Source: Gracilariopsis chorda (taxonomy: Eukaryota > Rhodophyta > Florideophyceae > Gracilariales > Gracilariaceae). Taken from it: DNA of 64,000 nt. The notes under the pieces were generated by a model, which was not told the DNA's origin, did not search any database, and saw nothing but the letters and a program-made list of their open reading frames with translations. The stretch covers positions 496,001 through 560,000 of the forward strand of contig NBIV01000004.1 in NCBI GenBank assembly GCA_003194525.1, read 5' to 3'. How positions within the stretch are numbered: the stretch's first letter is position 1; the number at the start of each line of letters is the position of its first letter. Below, one piece after another: positions 42,739 to 55,353 of this stretch. Both the position numbers and the translations under genes were made by a program.

Positions 42739-43930
42739 AGAAAAACCACATGAAAAAGTCCTCACCCAGACAACTTTCTCAACTTTTACAATCAACCATC
42801 AACCCTCAACCGCACTTAGTGAGGCCGTTGCCGCTTTGTGCATACTTGGGGTGGAGCATTACCGTCGCTGAGACCAGTTGAAGCGCCCTTGGCGTGGACG
42901 GGAGTCGCGTAGTGTGTACCAAAGGCGCCTTTGTCGTCTGTGAGCCCTCACTGGAGCTTTGCTCAGATAACGGTTACTGTCGAAAGACCTGGTGGTTTCC
43001 GGACGGAAGTGCATGACGGGAGGCTGTCCGCAGGAGACGTTTAGTGCAACCTCTCCTGCAAAAGGCCAGATTGGGTATGGAGTGAAAGCATATCCCGCTC
43101 TTAGTAGCTCTCCTTTGGAAGCACTGTAACGATTGTACGCACCTGCTTCTGGTTGGTGCAGAAGTGGTTAGGCTGCAGAAATCACTTTACATCCGGAATG
43201 GCTTACCGGGAGCCAGACGTCTGACTCCTAGTGACCATAGAAATAATTCTTGGGTTGCGCGCCGTTTCAAGAAGAATCAAGAAGTTTTGATTTAGATTGA
43301 GCAGTGTGCTCTCCTTTTGTATTTGTTTTTATCGTTGCAGGTTGAGTTATTTTGGTTCCTGCATTGGTTGTTAGTTTGATCTTTTATTCGTGTCGTTTCA
43401 TCTTTTTGGGGCTTCGAGCTACGAGGAATACCCTTTTTAGGCTAATTTGTCATTTTTTTTGGCCCCCTGCGTCACCGTCTTGTGATGGCGCCCACACATT
43501 CCACAGCAATCAGTCACATTCGGTTTTCTCCTAGAATGATCTTACGCAACAATCAAGCATATCCTAAAATCTAATAACACGTATTCGTAAACACCATACA
43601 CCACATCAAGGGCTTTTCAACCCAAATCAAGCAAACAGATCTGTTTTGCAAAAAATAATTCCATTTACGCTATTCTGAGGACTAATCCTATCCGCACCAC
43701 ACATCAAACAAGAACGAAACAGGAACGGCCCTCCGCGCTGTCAAAACCGTCCGCACTACCTACTTTCACCCAAACGTCACCACCATTCCCGCCATCGTCT
43801 ACAAAGCTGGTGGTCCTACCACCAAGGTCCCACCAACAGCAGCGAATAATGCCTAGTCCAACTTCGCAACTTACGATAACCCAAATACGAACCAACCCAG
43901 CCGCAATGCACATATTTTACAATGGATGAA
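42739..43930. other. No supportable gene
   Basis: The stretch to about 43320 has moderate GC and no long frame. From 43560 to 43930 it is A/C-biased, like the sequence right of the hAT at 46651, which shows that the hAT split one pre-existing locus. Confidence 0.35.
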
Positions 43931-43938
43931 CTCCATTC

Positions 43939-46642
43939 CAGGGGCGTATTTGTGACTAAGATTTCTGGGATCCAAAAAGTCATAGTCACCGCTGTTTGAG
44001 TGCTAGTTAGTCAAATATAGTCACTTCTATAACAACTTTACCCTTTTACTATCTCGTGAGCAACGACCCGCACTAGACGTCTAAATGCATCACCCTTTGG
44101 GTGCATGAGCCCGTTTTGATGGAGTGGGGCGTTCTTGAGCTCGTTGCAAACAAAAACCCGTATCATTTCGGACATTTCCAGAGTACTGGACAGTAACGAC
44201 TGGCTTTGATTGCCTTCCCTCCTGCCTAAATCGCTAAAAAGTCTCTCAGCAGGGGCCGAGGATGCTTGAGAGGACAGCGCAGCTCGTGCAATTGTGTTGA
44301 AAGGAACAGGGCTAATCATCGTAGATGTTTGATTCGCTTGTTCCCAGAATAGGAGGGCAGCACTGGGATCCCTTCTACATTTTTCCTCTAGAACCTCGCG
44401 CATTTCGTCGTGCAGAAGACCGAAAACGACCTCGAGCCTCTCTGCTCTAGGAGCCAGGGAACTTTCCAGCTCGACAGCCTCCCGAACAACAGCCGAGAAT
44501 AGAACCTTTTTGTAGGCTTTTCGATCATTCTCTGAGCAGTCCAGGAAGTCTAGGCAACATTCATTCACGTCCATAATTGCAGCAACGTGGAAGAGAAGTA
44601 CACGACGTGCTTCATGCAAGTCTTTATCCAGTTCAGACTCTTGATCTGTGTTCGGACGCCAATGAGCTGCCTCCTCGTCAAAACGTTCCCAAACAGCTCC
44701 CAGCCGAAATGCAATGCGATCAGCCAGCTTGACGGCCAATGACTTCGGTTGGTTCCGGGTCAATCTTATTTGACGTGCTTCATCTCTCTTTTTGTCGGCA
44801 GGAGCAGAACTCGGCCTCGTTGGCAACGCATAAACTTCAAATAAGTCATTCGTATCCTCGAAAGTAAGTGCGGGGACGGATTCGGTATACTCCATAGACT
44901 GCGCAGGAAGCATGGCACTAGCCATAATCATCAGCGTCTCATGTAGCTCACGGAGTAAACGCGGTGCGCGGGACATGGTTACTTTGCGGTCGGCTTCCAG
45001 CTGACGAGCGACCCTGCGAACTTCTGCAAGTACAGTAATGAACTCAGCGAGGACATCCTGTTGATCTTCAGAAAGCGTAGGCAGGTGCTCCGAACTTATC
45101 TCGAGCTCTTCCGCCACTTCTGAGATATTATGAATCCGGCACAGATAGACAGACATCGCAGCAAGACGAGAATGCCAGCGCGTGGGAATATCGTGCTTGA
45201 GCCTATGCACGCGATCTTTGGTAATCCCCTCCTCTCCTTGCTTTTGAGCTAGCAACTGTGCCGCCTTTTGGTGATGGTTAAAGTATGTCGTCACCTTGTT
45301 CACATGGTCCAGATACAACTTCCACACAGTACCATGCTCGAAAACATCATTCACTGCCAAGGCCAGCGTGTGGACCACGCAGCGCACGGAACCAACGTAG
45401 TTGGTAAGCAGATCAACTGCCAGGGCGGTGGCAGCATCATTATCGCTAGTACCCGTGTGTACGCAAACATCGTCAGCGCCCTAGATTGGATTCTGTTCTA
45501 GTATTTCCTGCATGATATAGCGTAGTTGTTGACCGGTCTTGGACGCTAATCCCATGTTCAGAGTTGCGATGGGAACGCAACGCATGTTCCATTGCTTGTC
45601 AATATAATGCCATGTCATTCCAAGGATTGGAGCACCCAGCGCAGCACTCCACCCATCGACCGTTATGCATTCTGTCCGCGCGTCTGTAACGGAGCGCCGT
45701 AGGATGCGACAGACAGCAGCGTACGTGTCAAACAATGTTTTCTCCGTCATATCCTTACTCGCAAATTGTATGCGACCCCCAAACACATCCACGAATCCTT
45801 GCAAGACCGGTGATGCGAGCTGAGAAGAGGAGGCCTCCATAAAGCACGAGAACATCACAATAGCCACAGACTGCAGAACCTTAGCCGGAATGTTTACAGT
45901 TTCCAACGCTGAAAGTCCGCTCGAACCACCGCCATTGCTGGGCGTGAAGTAACGCTGTATGTCACTGTTCCGTCTCCGACGAGTATTTCGCCTTCGTTCC
46001 TGCGAGATACGATATGTAAGGGCAACTTCAGTGGCATTGCTATTGTTAAGAGAAACGAGATCGTTATGCAATGCGAGATGTTTGATCTTGTAGTGAACGA
46101 TGACGTTGCTTGTTGACAAGGTGCTATTCATGGCGCCTTCAATTCCACAGGTAGCGCATGTAAACTTGAACTTTCCATTACTGCCATGCACTGTAGCGGC
46201 AATCGTGCTCCAGAGTGACGTCTTGACGCTCGACCCGCGCCCGGCTCCTACCTTGCGACGTCTCTTTTGTCTTTCACTCTGCTGCTCTACGAGCCGCTTT
46301 GCCGTGATCTCGACTGGTGATGGTTTTCCATTTTGGGGAGACTGCGGCGAAGAACTTGGCTCAGATGACGCACGTGGCTCAGCCGGCAAAGGAACAGGTG
46401 GCCTCATGTTGTCGCCGGTGGGGCAGTCCGAGGCAACCACGATTGGAAGACTCCCGTTCTGAAATGGAGTCGACGGCGGCGGCCTGTGAGTATCCACGTG
46501 TAAGACACGTTGCACAGTTGCACAGTTGTACAGGTGTCAAGACTGTCATGACTAATGACTACATTTTTCCCACAAGTGGTAGTTAGTCAGTCATTAGTCA
46601 CATTTTTCTTGTCATAGTTAGTCAGTCACAAATACGACCCTG
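43939..46642 (-). mobile_element. Nearly intact hAT transposon with target duplications
   Basis: Terminal inverted repeats CAGGGGCGTATTTGTGACT (43939) and CAGGGTCGTATTTGTGACT (reverse complement of the end at 46642), one mismatch in 19. Both flanks carry CTCCATTC (43931-43938 and 46643-46650), a perfect 8-bp duplication as hAT elements make. Near the ends are many AGTCA/TGACT motifs, probable transposase binding sites. Confidence 0.96.
44038..46515 (-). pseudogene. hAT transposase with one in-frame stop
   Basis: A single reading frame from about 46515 to 44038 (about 825 codons) is broken only by TAG at 45483-45481. The upstream limit opens with GTG; an ATG such as the one before RPPVPLPAEP may be the true start. 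The BED zinc finger CATCGIEG ... HYKIKH lies near residue 140. The catalytic region includes ITVDGWSAALGAP (near 45655), TSDNDAAT just after the stop and RCVVHTLALAVND (near 45375). The dimerisation block is SSAPAERLFSDLGRREG (near 44235). It is a paralogue, not a copy, of the hAT at 15392-17748. The stop would abolish activity unless read through or corrected. Confidence 0.9.
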
Positions 46643-46650
46643 CTCCATTC

Positions 46651-48029
46651 CGCCTGCTCGAAACACCCACACAAGAACCCACAACCCGCGAACGACTCCT
46701 ACTATGAGCAGACACCACATAATGAGAGTTGTACGTCTATGGTCAACTGTGCCTGCTCATCCACTTCTCTCTCAATCCCATCCCCAACAATGCACCTTGC
46801 TTGTGGCATCACCTTTTGCAACGCCTTGTTTACCCCCTTTCATCTTACAGATACAGAACCTACCACGCTTACACTCCGAAACGACAATACTAGAATCTCT
46901 TACAGTAGCACACACTTTACAAACTCCGCTGTGTGGAGTTCCGACGATACTTTGTCACGCTTAGCATTACAGTTTCTGTGGTAATTCTACACAAGATTGG
47001 TTGGCATTCACGACAACAATTTATTATCATTGATGTCTGATAAGTATTCGTGTTGTAATTATGTTAACGTACCTGCCATTCCTATTTTATTGTTGTTCCC
47101 TGCCGGAGTCACAGTAGGAATGAAATTGAATTGTGTTGTGCCCCAACTTAATGGCGAAACTGCTCAGCATGAAATTGGTCGGATAACGCTATGGTGCCCA
47201 CACAACTCTTAGAATCCCTAACTCTGCGTGCATTAGACAAATTAACGTTTATAAATCGTTATGTAAAAGCCTATAAAACGGAGTACAAGAATACAAAGTC
47301 TCATAGCAGGCCACGTAGTGCTTTAGAGGGGAGACCAATATGACTCAAATTCGTCGCACGTATACCATTGCAACGCTCTCACATCCACGGTGCTCGGAAT
47401 GTGGCGCTCTTTTGTCGAACAGCGCTCGAGTTTGTTTTTAATGCTTTGACGCTTCTGTGTTTTCATCAGGCGTTTGGTGGAAACGCAGCGTTTATATGCT
47501 TGGTAAAGTTAGATCCTCTCATTTCATTTCTCTGAAAGCTTGTATGCTTGTAGTCAAGTATGGACATACTTGTTCACGAAGTATGGAGGGGAATGTACCG
47601 TGGCCTCGGAAGGGTGGGGTTTTGAACGTTCAGAAACTGGTATTCTGAACGTTCGCTTCGTGTGAAACGTCGATTACGGTGATGATCTGAAAAGATGAAT
47701 TAAAGCCTTACTAAAGAATTGATGCTGAACAGTTAGGTAGTACTTATCACCATTTGGAACGCCGCCAAACTTTGGAGGTGGATTTTAGAGTGCATCATCG
47801 ATATCGTCACTCCTATTTCTGTACAGCTCTGCCGCGCGGACGATAGCACATCAGAGCCGGTTAAGGTATAGCAAGCACTGCGCATACCTTTCAAATGCGC
47901 AAATCACCAACTATCGCTCGGAGCCTTCCGAAGCATAGCTCGTGTTGATTGGTATCTCTACCGCAGGTGAAGGGAAAGCCAGTGGTCGCATGCAGATTGC
48001 TACCTTAGAAAAGAAGATCTCTCAGGTTA
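46651..48029. other. No clear gene; one possible small frame
   Basis: ATG 46739 opens an 81-codon frame to 46984 (VNCACSSTSLSIPSP ... WSSDDTLSRLALQFLW) that reads naturally but has no known motif. CCTATAAAAC near 47270 may be another LTR promoter. The rest is without signal. Confidence 0.3.
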
Positions 48030-48034
48030 TCAAC

Positions 48035-48345
48035 TGTCATGCTACCTGTCTCGCTTCGCTGAAGCTTGTAGGTGTGAGGATAAATCTCCTCTCACCGTCC
48101 TTGTCAGACGGTGAGGAAAAAGGAGATGGAATGGACCATCTCACCATCCTTGGGGATGATGAGAAAGCGTCCTGTCTTCTCACCATCCCCGAGGATGGTG
48201 TGATGGCTGCTTACAATGCCGCATTCATGCGAGCATGTTAGGACTCTAACTACCGAGAAAGACGACTAGCGTCTTTCTCTCTGAGTATAAAAGGAGAGAA
48301 CAGAGCTCGGCCTTCGCCTCTCGTCTGTTCCCCAACCGATTATCA
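48035..48345 (+). repeat. Candidate solo LTR with a hairpin array
   Basis: TGTCATGC...TTATCA, flanked by TCAAC on both sides (48030-48034 and 48346-48350), fits a 311-bp solo LTR with a 5-bp duplication. It contains successive inverted repeats: CTCACCGTC/GACGGTGAG (48091-48115, with outer arms ATCTCCT/AGGAGAT), CTCACCATCC/GGATGATGAG (48140-48163), CACCATCC/GGATGGTG (48181-48200) and GAGAAAGACG/CGTCTTTCTC (48255-48279). TATAAAAG follows at 48286-48293. Confidence 0.55.
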
Positions 48346-48350
48346 TCAAC

Positions 48351-51300
48351 TCTACCTCACTAAGCAAAGGAATCATCCTTTTTGGGCCGCCCCTAGCTAC
48401 CACCACAGGCCGCCCCTTTTTTTTAACGTATTATTTCACGACAGTAGGATACCCCACCAGCATCGCTCATCTTTGCGTCCAAGAATGGTTTGGGGCTTTC
48501 TCGCGTGAATACTATTGAAGATAAATGAGATGTCAGCGAGCTGCAGATCAAAGACACTATCAGTACTTGAACACATCCAGGCCGTGTGCCCCGGGCAAGC
48601 AAATGAGTGTCCACAGCTCAGGTGCTAATCACCGTGAGTACTTTTTACAGAGGCCCGTGAAGCTGGGATCCAGTCCTGCCATGGCCACTCCTCCCAGTTC
48701 ACTACATGGAGGTACCTTATGGAGACAAGAACACAAGACTCAGGCCCTCAGTAATGCTTGCAACCGGTTTTTGTTTGTTGACAAAATGGCGAAGCTCATG
48801 ATCAAGAAGAGACTGCTGAGATTCGTAGATGGGTATGTACAAATAGTCCATCTAACCAAATGTCTGGCAGCGATTCGCGTACTTCTTGACACGGATGATA
48901 GCAAGAAATCCATTGAGAATCTAGTTATGTTCCAACATAATGAGTTACTGCCAACCACTGTTGGCACCAACATTGGTTAAGAACACTGTACTAGTCGAAG
49001 AACTAGTGGTAGAAGTAGAGAACTGGCGGAGGTTAAAGCTTCTTTTCTTTTCTTGGAGTCACGTGTCGGGTATTTGCCTGCTGATCTTGGCGTTCACTCT
49101 AGAATCGCAAAGGTATACTTCGAGAGCACCTTCAATCCATAAAAAGTTTTGGAAACATATCCAGACTATGATTCAAGGTCAATGGGAAGCTTCTGTGAAA
49201 AGGGAGGTATTTATCTAGCATTTCTTGTGTAGACGCGTGGTATCTGTGATGAAGAAATGTTAAATGGAGCGAACTGGCACTCTTTGTTCTAGGATCAAGC
49301 ACTATACTTGGTCGATCGCTGCAATAGCGGAGTATATGGTCAGATGCTTGATGCATCAAACGAGCATCAGAAGCTCCTAGTTGAGAAAATCATTGCAAAT
49401 GCTTTCCTGCTACACGCTAACCGAATAGCATATCCGGGGCTATGAAGGCATTCATGACAGAGAACATGCTGTACAAGCTCATAATAACGCTCGAGAAGCT
49501 GTGCTTCAAGCTCCCAACGCCATGATCGCAAGAAACACGAACCTATGATCCAAAGGATATTGGTTAGGTGGCAGTAGAGGAAGATCTCCTAGAAAAATTT
49601 TTGGATTTCAACGAGAATTCGAGCAACATTTCCTAGCTATTTTAGTTCTAATGGATAACGTGAAAGAATTTGGGCGAGTCGATGAATACTTTTGAAGATG
49701 AATAAGGTGAAGTGTTGAGTGTGCTTGATGTGAAGCAGCTTGAATCCGGAAAAATGGCAGCTGGTGTAAATTCGTTAATCAAAGCATAAGATCTTATACC
49801 GTATACGTTTTTTATCTAGGAAACAAGCCGAGGCGAGAATCCAGCTGACTTTGGGGGAAGTTCGCGGGGACCAAAGTTAAAGATGTGAGAATTGTTAATA
49901 CCGAGATTATCTTTGCAATTTCCAAATATGAGAAACTTACTCAGCTCGAAGAATTCATTTCACAACTGCACGGTAGAGTTCTTGAGGAAGCAGGTGGCCG
50001 GTTTGAAGAGGATCAGCTCAATACAGCGGCTAACTATTGTATTCTGCTGTGAATAATTACGGCCCTTTTGGCCGCTGTCGTAGTTCGTCACGTTGAATTC
50101 CAGTGCGTCGGCGAAGCGGCTCGAAACGCTGATCGTGTTCCAACATGGCGCGCCGTCTGTATCACTCGCATTGCCATCAAACAATTTCGTGTCGCTTACA
50201 GATTTGGTCTGCATCAAGAGACAGATGAGCTCATGGATGCTACCGACTATTATCAGAACCGCGTTCTTTTCCAGGAGATTATTCATCTTCTGGAACAGGG
50301 ACTCACCTTCGGTGAAGCACATACGGCGATGTTTACACAGCTAGGCGTATTTCTCACGACATATAGAAGCAAGCACATAATGGAGCATTGCAAAAGGTGG
50401 TGGTAGCGTTGCAATATTCTACGTTTGGCACGCGCCTTGCGAACCAGCAATGCTTTGAGCCGAAGTCGTATCCCTTCATACTCGTTATAGACGATTTTGA
50501 CAACGCTGAGATATGGTCATGATTGAGCTTTCTCACTATGATCTCGAAAGGTCGAAGTGTCGAAGTCATGTATAGGGCGATACAATTCAACATCGATGAG
50601 TAAAATGCGTTGTTAGGCGATATGCTCTCCATATTGTCAGCAGAAGTTGGATCATTGAGGTTACTAGCATTGTGAGGGGTGCGTACTTCGCTGAATTTTC
50701 TGAACTGGGACTTCTACTATTGTGTAAGGGATATTCCTTGAAGGTACAAGATTTCAACATCCCTATTTTCGTAACACTGAAACTGGAGAGACGGCACGAT
50801 GGATGGTCTGGCTGGTTCCGAGGAGAGAACGCCAGACATCATCTCCTTTAATAGAGTCTAATGGCTACGATTGATATATCTAGAAGATCCTGACACTACA
50901 CTATGGGACACTCACGTCAGAGACAGAACTTGTAGTCTGCCTTCGATTGAGCTCTATGCTCCTACAGGTACGCCTGTGTTACAATTTTCAACGGGGCGTC
51001 AAATGAAATCTTGATAACCGAGGGCCTTTTTGAAGAAATCGAAACGATTATTCGCTACTACGGCAAACGCACCACGCTATGGGCCAAAGTAGAATACTAT
51101 GCAATAGTTCGCTTACTTCATTCACTTTGCAATAAGAATGCTCATGAGTTCTAACGTCTTCCTATTCTGCTCACGTGATAACTCTATGTCCTTCTTGTTC
51201 TTCTCCCACCAATATTTTCATACTTGTCGTTGCTCTTTATGTTCATTACCTCAGAATCTTGTTCTTTGTTCTTCTTCACCAAGCCCTTCGTAATTCCAAT

Positions 51301-51472
51301 ATCTTTTCCTGAAACGCAAAATGACTCTCGTCTAGCTGCAGATTTCGTCCAATCGATGCCCGAAGTTGGCACTCCACTCCATTTTGTTTTCATATCTGGT
51401 ACTTCCGTTGTTCTGCGGCGTCGCGATCATTTACTTTCGGCATTTACAATGTCTTTCGCATCGTCATCCCTG
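48351..51472. other. No supportable gene; scattered coding-like pieces
   Basis: The longest frame (48525-48980) and a later piece near 49880 (VRIVNTEIIFAISKYEKL) read protein-like but are separated by many stops. No domain can be named with confidence. It may be a decayed gene. Confidence 0.3.
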
Positions 51473-52264
51473 CTAGATACGCTTTCGTTGCAGCGTTAGC
51501 TTCTCAACTCGTTTTCTTGCGTCAACTAGTTCAGCTTCGTTAGCCATAGCAGCTCGTTTGTCTTCCGCTTGCTGCAGTATAAAGTCTTCTTTCTTTTCAA
51601 TTAGCTCTCTTAGTAGACAATCCATTTCTGTCACCACTTGTTCCATACCCGATGATCCTATGTATGCGACATTCCGCTTGCGACGAATCTTCATAAGCGT
51701 ACGCGTTTTAGTGCGTACTATTCTAACAGAGGGCCCCGCTTGATATTCCCATAATCTATGAGGGACATTCTCTAGAAAGAGACCACCCAATTTATCGAGT
51801 TTCTTTTGCTGTTCTCTGTATATTGATCTATGTGCATCAGCAACGCAATCGCAATAAATGATAAGTTTCTTGAATGCTTTCGTAAATGCAAACTTTCCAA
51901 TTTGTTCGATGGTAGATTCACCAAGGCAGCAGATGTTTGGTACTTAACATTTTACGGCTCATCTGTGTGCTGTCTGGCCACCGTGTCTACGACAAATTCT
52001 ACGCCGGTCCTACTGCAATATTCATCTGGTATAAAAACAACTCGTGAAAACGTCCCGCATCAGGACAACCAAAGCTCCACAAAAGGGTGTATCATTTCGA
52101 AAGTTCAACGAGACACCTACCATAAGCAGCGTATTTTTCTCATCGACCAGAGTGAAAATCTCTGACTTGCCGGGCCATCTTCGACGCACTTCCAAGTAAT
52201 TAAAGCGTAAAGCGGGCCCCAGTACCTTGATTCGGACGCCTGGACAACGGATGTGTTGTCTCAA
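51473..52264 (-). pseudogene. Decayed gene with a coiled-coil C-terminus
   Basis: One minus-strand frame links 52264-52022, a stretch with several stops, a readable segment (FAFTKAFKKLIIYCDCVADA, IYREQQKKLDKLGGLF) and an open run 51790-51473. The last part is rich in Glu, Lys, Leu and Ala with coiled-coil spacing (LLRELIEKKEDFILQQAEDK). The layout recalls Myb/trihelix-type proteins that end in a coiled coil, some of which accompany Harbinger transposons, but no DNA-binding motif is visible. Confidence 0.3.
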
Positions 52265-54849
52265 TCTTTATGAGAGAGCCAGGAACAAAACTGACCTGCA
52301 CTACCTGCTCTTCATTTATTCAAAATAGATAACTGAACTGATGATGCCCTGTCAGGCATCACTCACTTACAACCGTATATATCGATGTGTTGAGCTTTGA
52401 AACTTTATTCAAGACAGCGGGAGGCCGCGCAGCGTTAGTTTCACTTCTGCTTCATATCACGTTCATGATCCAAGTAGTGCAGTAGCACACGGCTTTTTAT
52501 CGACCTCTACGTTGAAGTGGAATGAAGAGCGGAGTTGCTGCATTACAACCTGCCTGTCTACAGCCGGTACAGTGGTTAGTGCAACGTTTCTGTGGGTTTA
52601 GGTAGTTTTCGATAACAGTTTGAAGATTGCAAATGGTGAGCAAACGCCTCTCGCTTCTAGACGTCATAGAACGCAATAGGATATGCTCTCTAGTATGTGT
52701 GCCGTTTCTAACGTATACAAGGGAACAAAAGCGGCTGAAGAAGACGACCGTATACAATTTATCGAATAAATCGTCATATTATGGGCTAATTGGAATTATA
52801 GTGGGTTGGAGCAATCGATTAGCCGCACGCATATATCATCCGACGCTTCTTTGAGAGTGCATAGAGTCACGCATCGGCTGACAAATGACAGTGGTTTCTG
52901 TATACAGAGTGTTTTCGATTTTGACACGTTTGCGTGGGTGCGATTTTGCAAAAGGACCATTCCTGCAAGTATTTCGGCAGGACGATAGAGAACCTGCGTT
53001 GCAGTCTGCAAACGGTCACTCTGACGAAAATCTTGGGTAGCAGAAAAAGCCTTCAATACATTTCTGTGCACAAGTCGGGAAGGACCATCAGATCGCAATC
53101 AAAGGTTTTAGTGGGCTTCTAGTTTAAGAGTGAAGCCAGGTTCTGAACATCTCATCCAGCTTCTCTCGAAGTTTACTCGGTTTTCTACTCATCCCTTGGC
53201 ACTGAAGTGAAGCAGTGGTGAATTCTGGCGTTTAATTTCGCGCTCGATCGCACCCATACTTGCTTGGATATGTACTGTGTACTTGATAGTTCTATCGCGT
53301 TTATTTCGAGACGCAAAGAGCACCTTTTGCGATGGCGAGACTCGAAGTCGCATCATCTTCTGACTCGCACGATGATAAATAGGGATTTTCTCGGTTGAGC
53401 GAAAGAAGAACCTGGCCCGCAAACAAGATATTCCGAAACTCATAAAGCGGGTTGGTTCTTTCCAAGGTTCTGGGGGCGTACGAAGCGTAGTAATGCCATA
53501 ATAATCCACTTGAATTTCTGCAACTTTTTGTTTCGATAATGGCGACCGCTCATACGCTTCTGTGGTTTTGTATCGCGCTCAAGTCTGCACCCAAGTTTTT
53601 CCGTATTGCGATTTTCAAACTGGTTATTTTCTATCCGTTACACTCCGTGCCCACCTTCATCATTTGTACTTCAGCAATGAGGTTGGACAATAAGGACGAA
53701 GTAGGTGAACAGAGAGATTTTGGCATTTTTTCGATGATACGGACAAGAATTAGTCTTTCTCGAAGCGAAGAGTAGATATGGTCATCATCGACTCGCCGAA
53801 ACTGAAACCCATTGATGAACATTGCGGTCGTGGTATATCTCCGCCAATAACTCAGAGACAAGTAACTTGTTCGAAAAAGCTGTGTGTGTACTCCATATCC
53901 TTTCTGCGGAACCCCTAGGCCGCCCTCCAAAAGCACTCTGTGTAATGCATGGTCATTGTGCTATGAAAGACAACTCTTTGGAGTATTGGGAGCAGTTTTG
54001 ACGCGCTGGCTGGCAACGCTCGTTTGGAATCTGTAGCATGATAGCGTGCCGAGGAAGCGAAATGATGCTCAGCAAGTGGCGTGAGCATTTAAGTGGATAT
54101 GGCTTAGATTAAGGCTTTCAGATGGCACCTATAAGCGGGCTGAATATGCCACTGAGCGTATCAGCTGTGCCATTGTACAGCTGTTGTCTTTGAAAAGATA
54201 TCAGAGAGTGTGTACCATAACTGTTGCACGAGGTTGGCAGTGACGCGATTGAGAGAGGGATATGATGATACCGTAGACGTTTCGTTAAGAAAAGTTGAGA
54301 GATGGAGATGGAGTTCGAAAGAAGTAACCTTGTGGTGGGTTGTAGACGCTGCGTGTCGCTGTCTTCGTCAGGGACGTCATGGCGGTCCGCGGGCGAGTCT
54401 GGAACTTTGCCCGAATGGACGACACTGCTCAACGACCAAAACAGCGCGGCTGCAGTACCGACCGGACGTATCCACGGCGGCCGCCAGTGTGAAATCAACG
54501 CTTGGGACATTGATTGACTTGCACCGCAAAGGGCAAAGGGCAAAGGGCATCGAAGCCACTCTGACGGCCGATGATGGACAAGCGCGTAAGCATTGTCAGC
54601 AGCGCGAGTGACGAAATGATTGCCACGTGCACACGTATGTCACCCGTATGTCAGCCGCACAAATGCGCGCCGTACCGCGCGCTGTGATTGGCTGGTGTTG
54701 TGCGTGACAGAATCGCGTGACGGGCACACGCATGCTGCAATGTACAGCTCAGCTTCTGTCTGCGTTTCGTGGCATTTCTCGACCACCTCTTAAGAGAACG
54801 CTTACCGCCGCCGTCGGCGCGCCGCCGTCATCCGTCGCCTTTCGCCGAA
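52265..54849. other. Intergenic; CpG-rich promoter region at the right end
   Basis: No gene to about 54200. From about 54400 the GC and CpG content rise. ATTGG (an inverted CCAAT box) at 54687-54691 lies about 160 bases upstream of the Tudor-like gene ATG. Repeated CACGTATGTCA-type words occur near 54630. Confidence 0.4.
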
Positions 54850-55353
54850 ATGAGTCTCGCACCCTCGCCCTCGCCCGCCGCCCTCGCGCCGCTGGTCGGC
54901 GCTCGCATCGCCGTCTTCTGGCCGCTAGACGACATCTTCTACCCTGCCACAATCATCTACGCCCTCAGTGACAACCGCCACGTCGTTCTTTACAACGACA
55001 AGTGCTCCGAAACTCTCAACCTCTCTGCCGAGCGCTTCCGCGTTCTCGCCCGCGCTCCTCCGCCGCCGCCACCTCTCAAGTCGCACATCATCCCCTCCCT
55101 CACTCATGTTCCGCTCCCCCTCCCGCCCCGCAAGCGATACTCTAGACGCTACGGACGTTTGAAGCGGTCCAGACCACGCATTTCGCTCATGATTCGGGTG
55201 CGTCCACCTGCTCGTTCGCCGCGCCTTGCACCGTCTCCAGCCAAGCCGCGTTTTAAACTGTCATCCACGAAGGGTGTGCTATCGGACATATCAGACATTC
55301 CACCGTCTCCGCCAACAAGTCCCCCCAAGTCGCTCAGTCAATTGCCAACATGA
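54850..55353 (+). CDS. Small Tudor-like domain protein
   Basis: I choose ATG 54850 (MSLAPSPSPAALAPL); the frame opens earlier only with non-ATG codons. Residues about 15-65 (VGARIAVFWPLDDIFYPATI, then HVVLYNDKCSETLNLSAERF) match the Tudor/PWWP-like barrel found in PDS5, MSH6 and other chromatin proteins: G-x-R-I-x-V-x-W-P, F-Y-P-A, V-L-Y-x-D, E-x-L-N-L. Such domains bind methylated histone tails or act as adaptors. The remaining 100 residues are Pro-, Ser-, Arg- and Lys-rich and probably disordered. Total 167 residues. The CpG-rich upstream region with a CCAAT box supports a real, transcribed host gene acting in the nucleus. Confidence 0.7.
   Translation: MSLAPSPSPAALAPLVGARIAVFWPLDDIFYPATIIYALSDNRHVVLYNDKCSETLNLSAERFRVLARAPPPPPPLKSHIIPSLTHVPLPLPPRKRYSRRYGRLKRSRPRISLMIRVRPPARSPRLAPSPAKPRFKLSSTKGVLSDISDIPPSPPTSPPKSLSQLPT

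Noticed and set aside
47120..47330. Third solo LTR around CCTATAAAAC
   Set aside because: No pair of TG...CA ends with matching flanks could be found.
48770..49990. Possible eroded MutS/MSH2-like gene (DKMAKLMIKKRLL..., VRIVNTEIIFAISKYEKL...)
   Set aside because: The resemblance is limited to short blocks in different frames, and no ATPase motif is present. Not enough to name.
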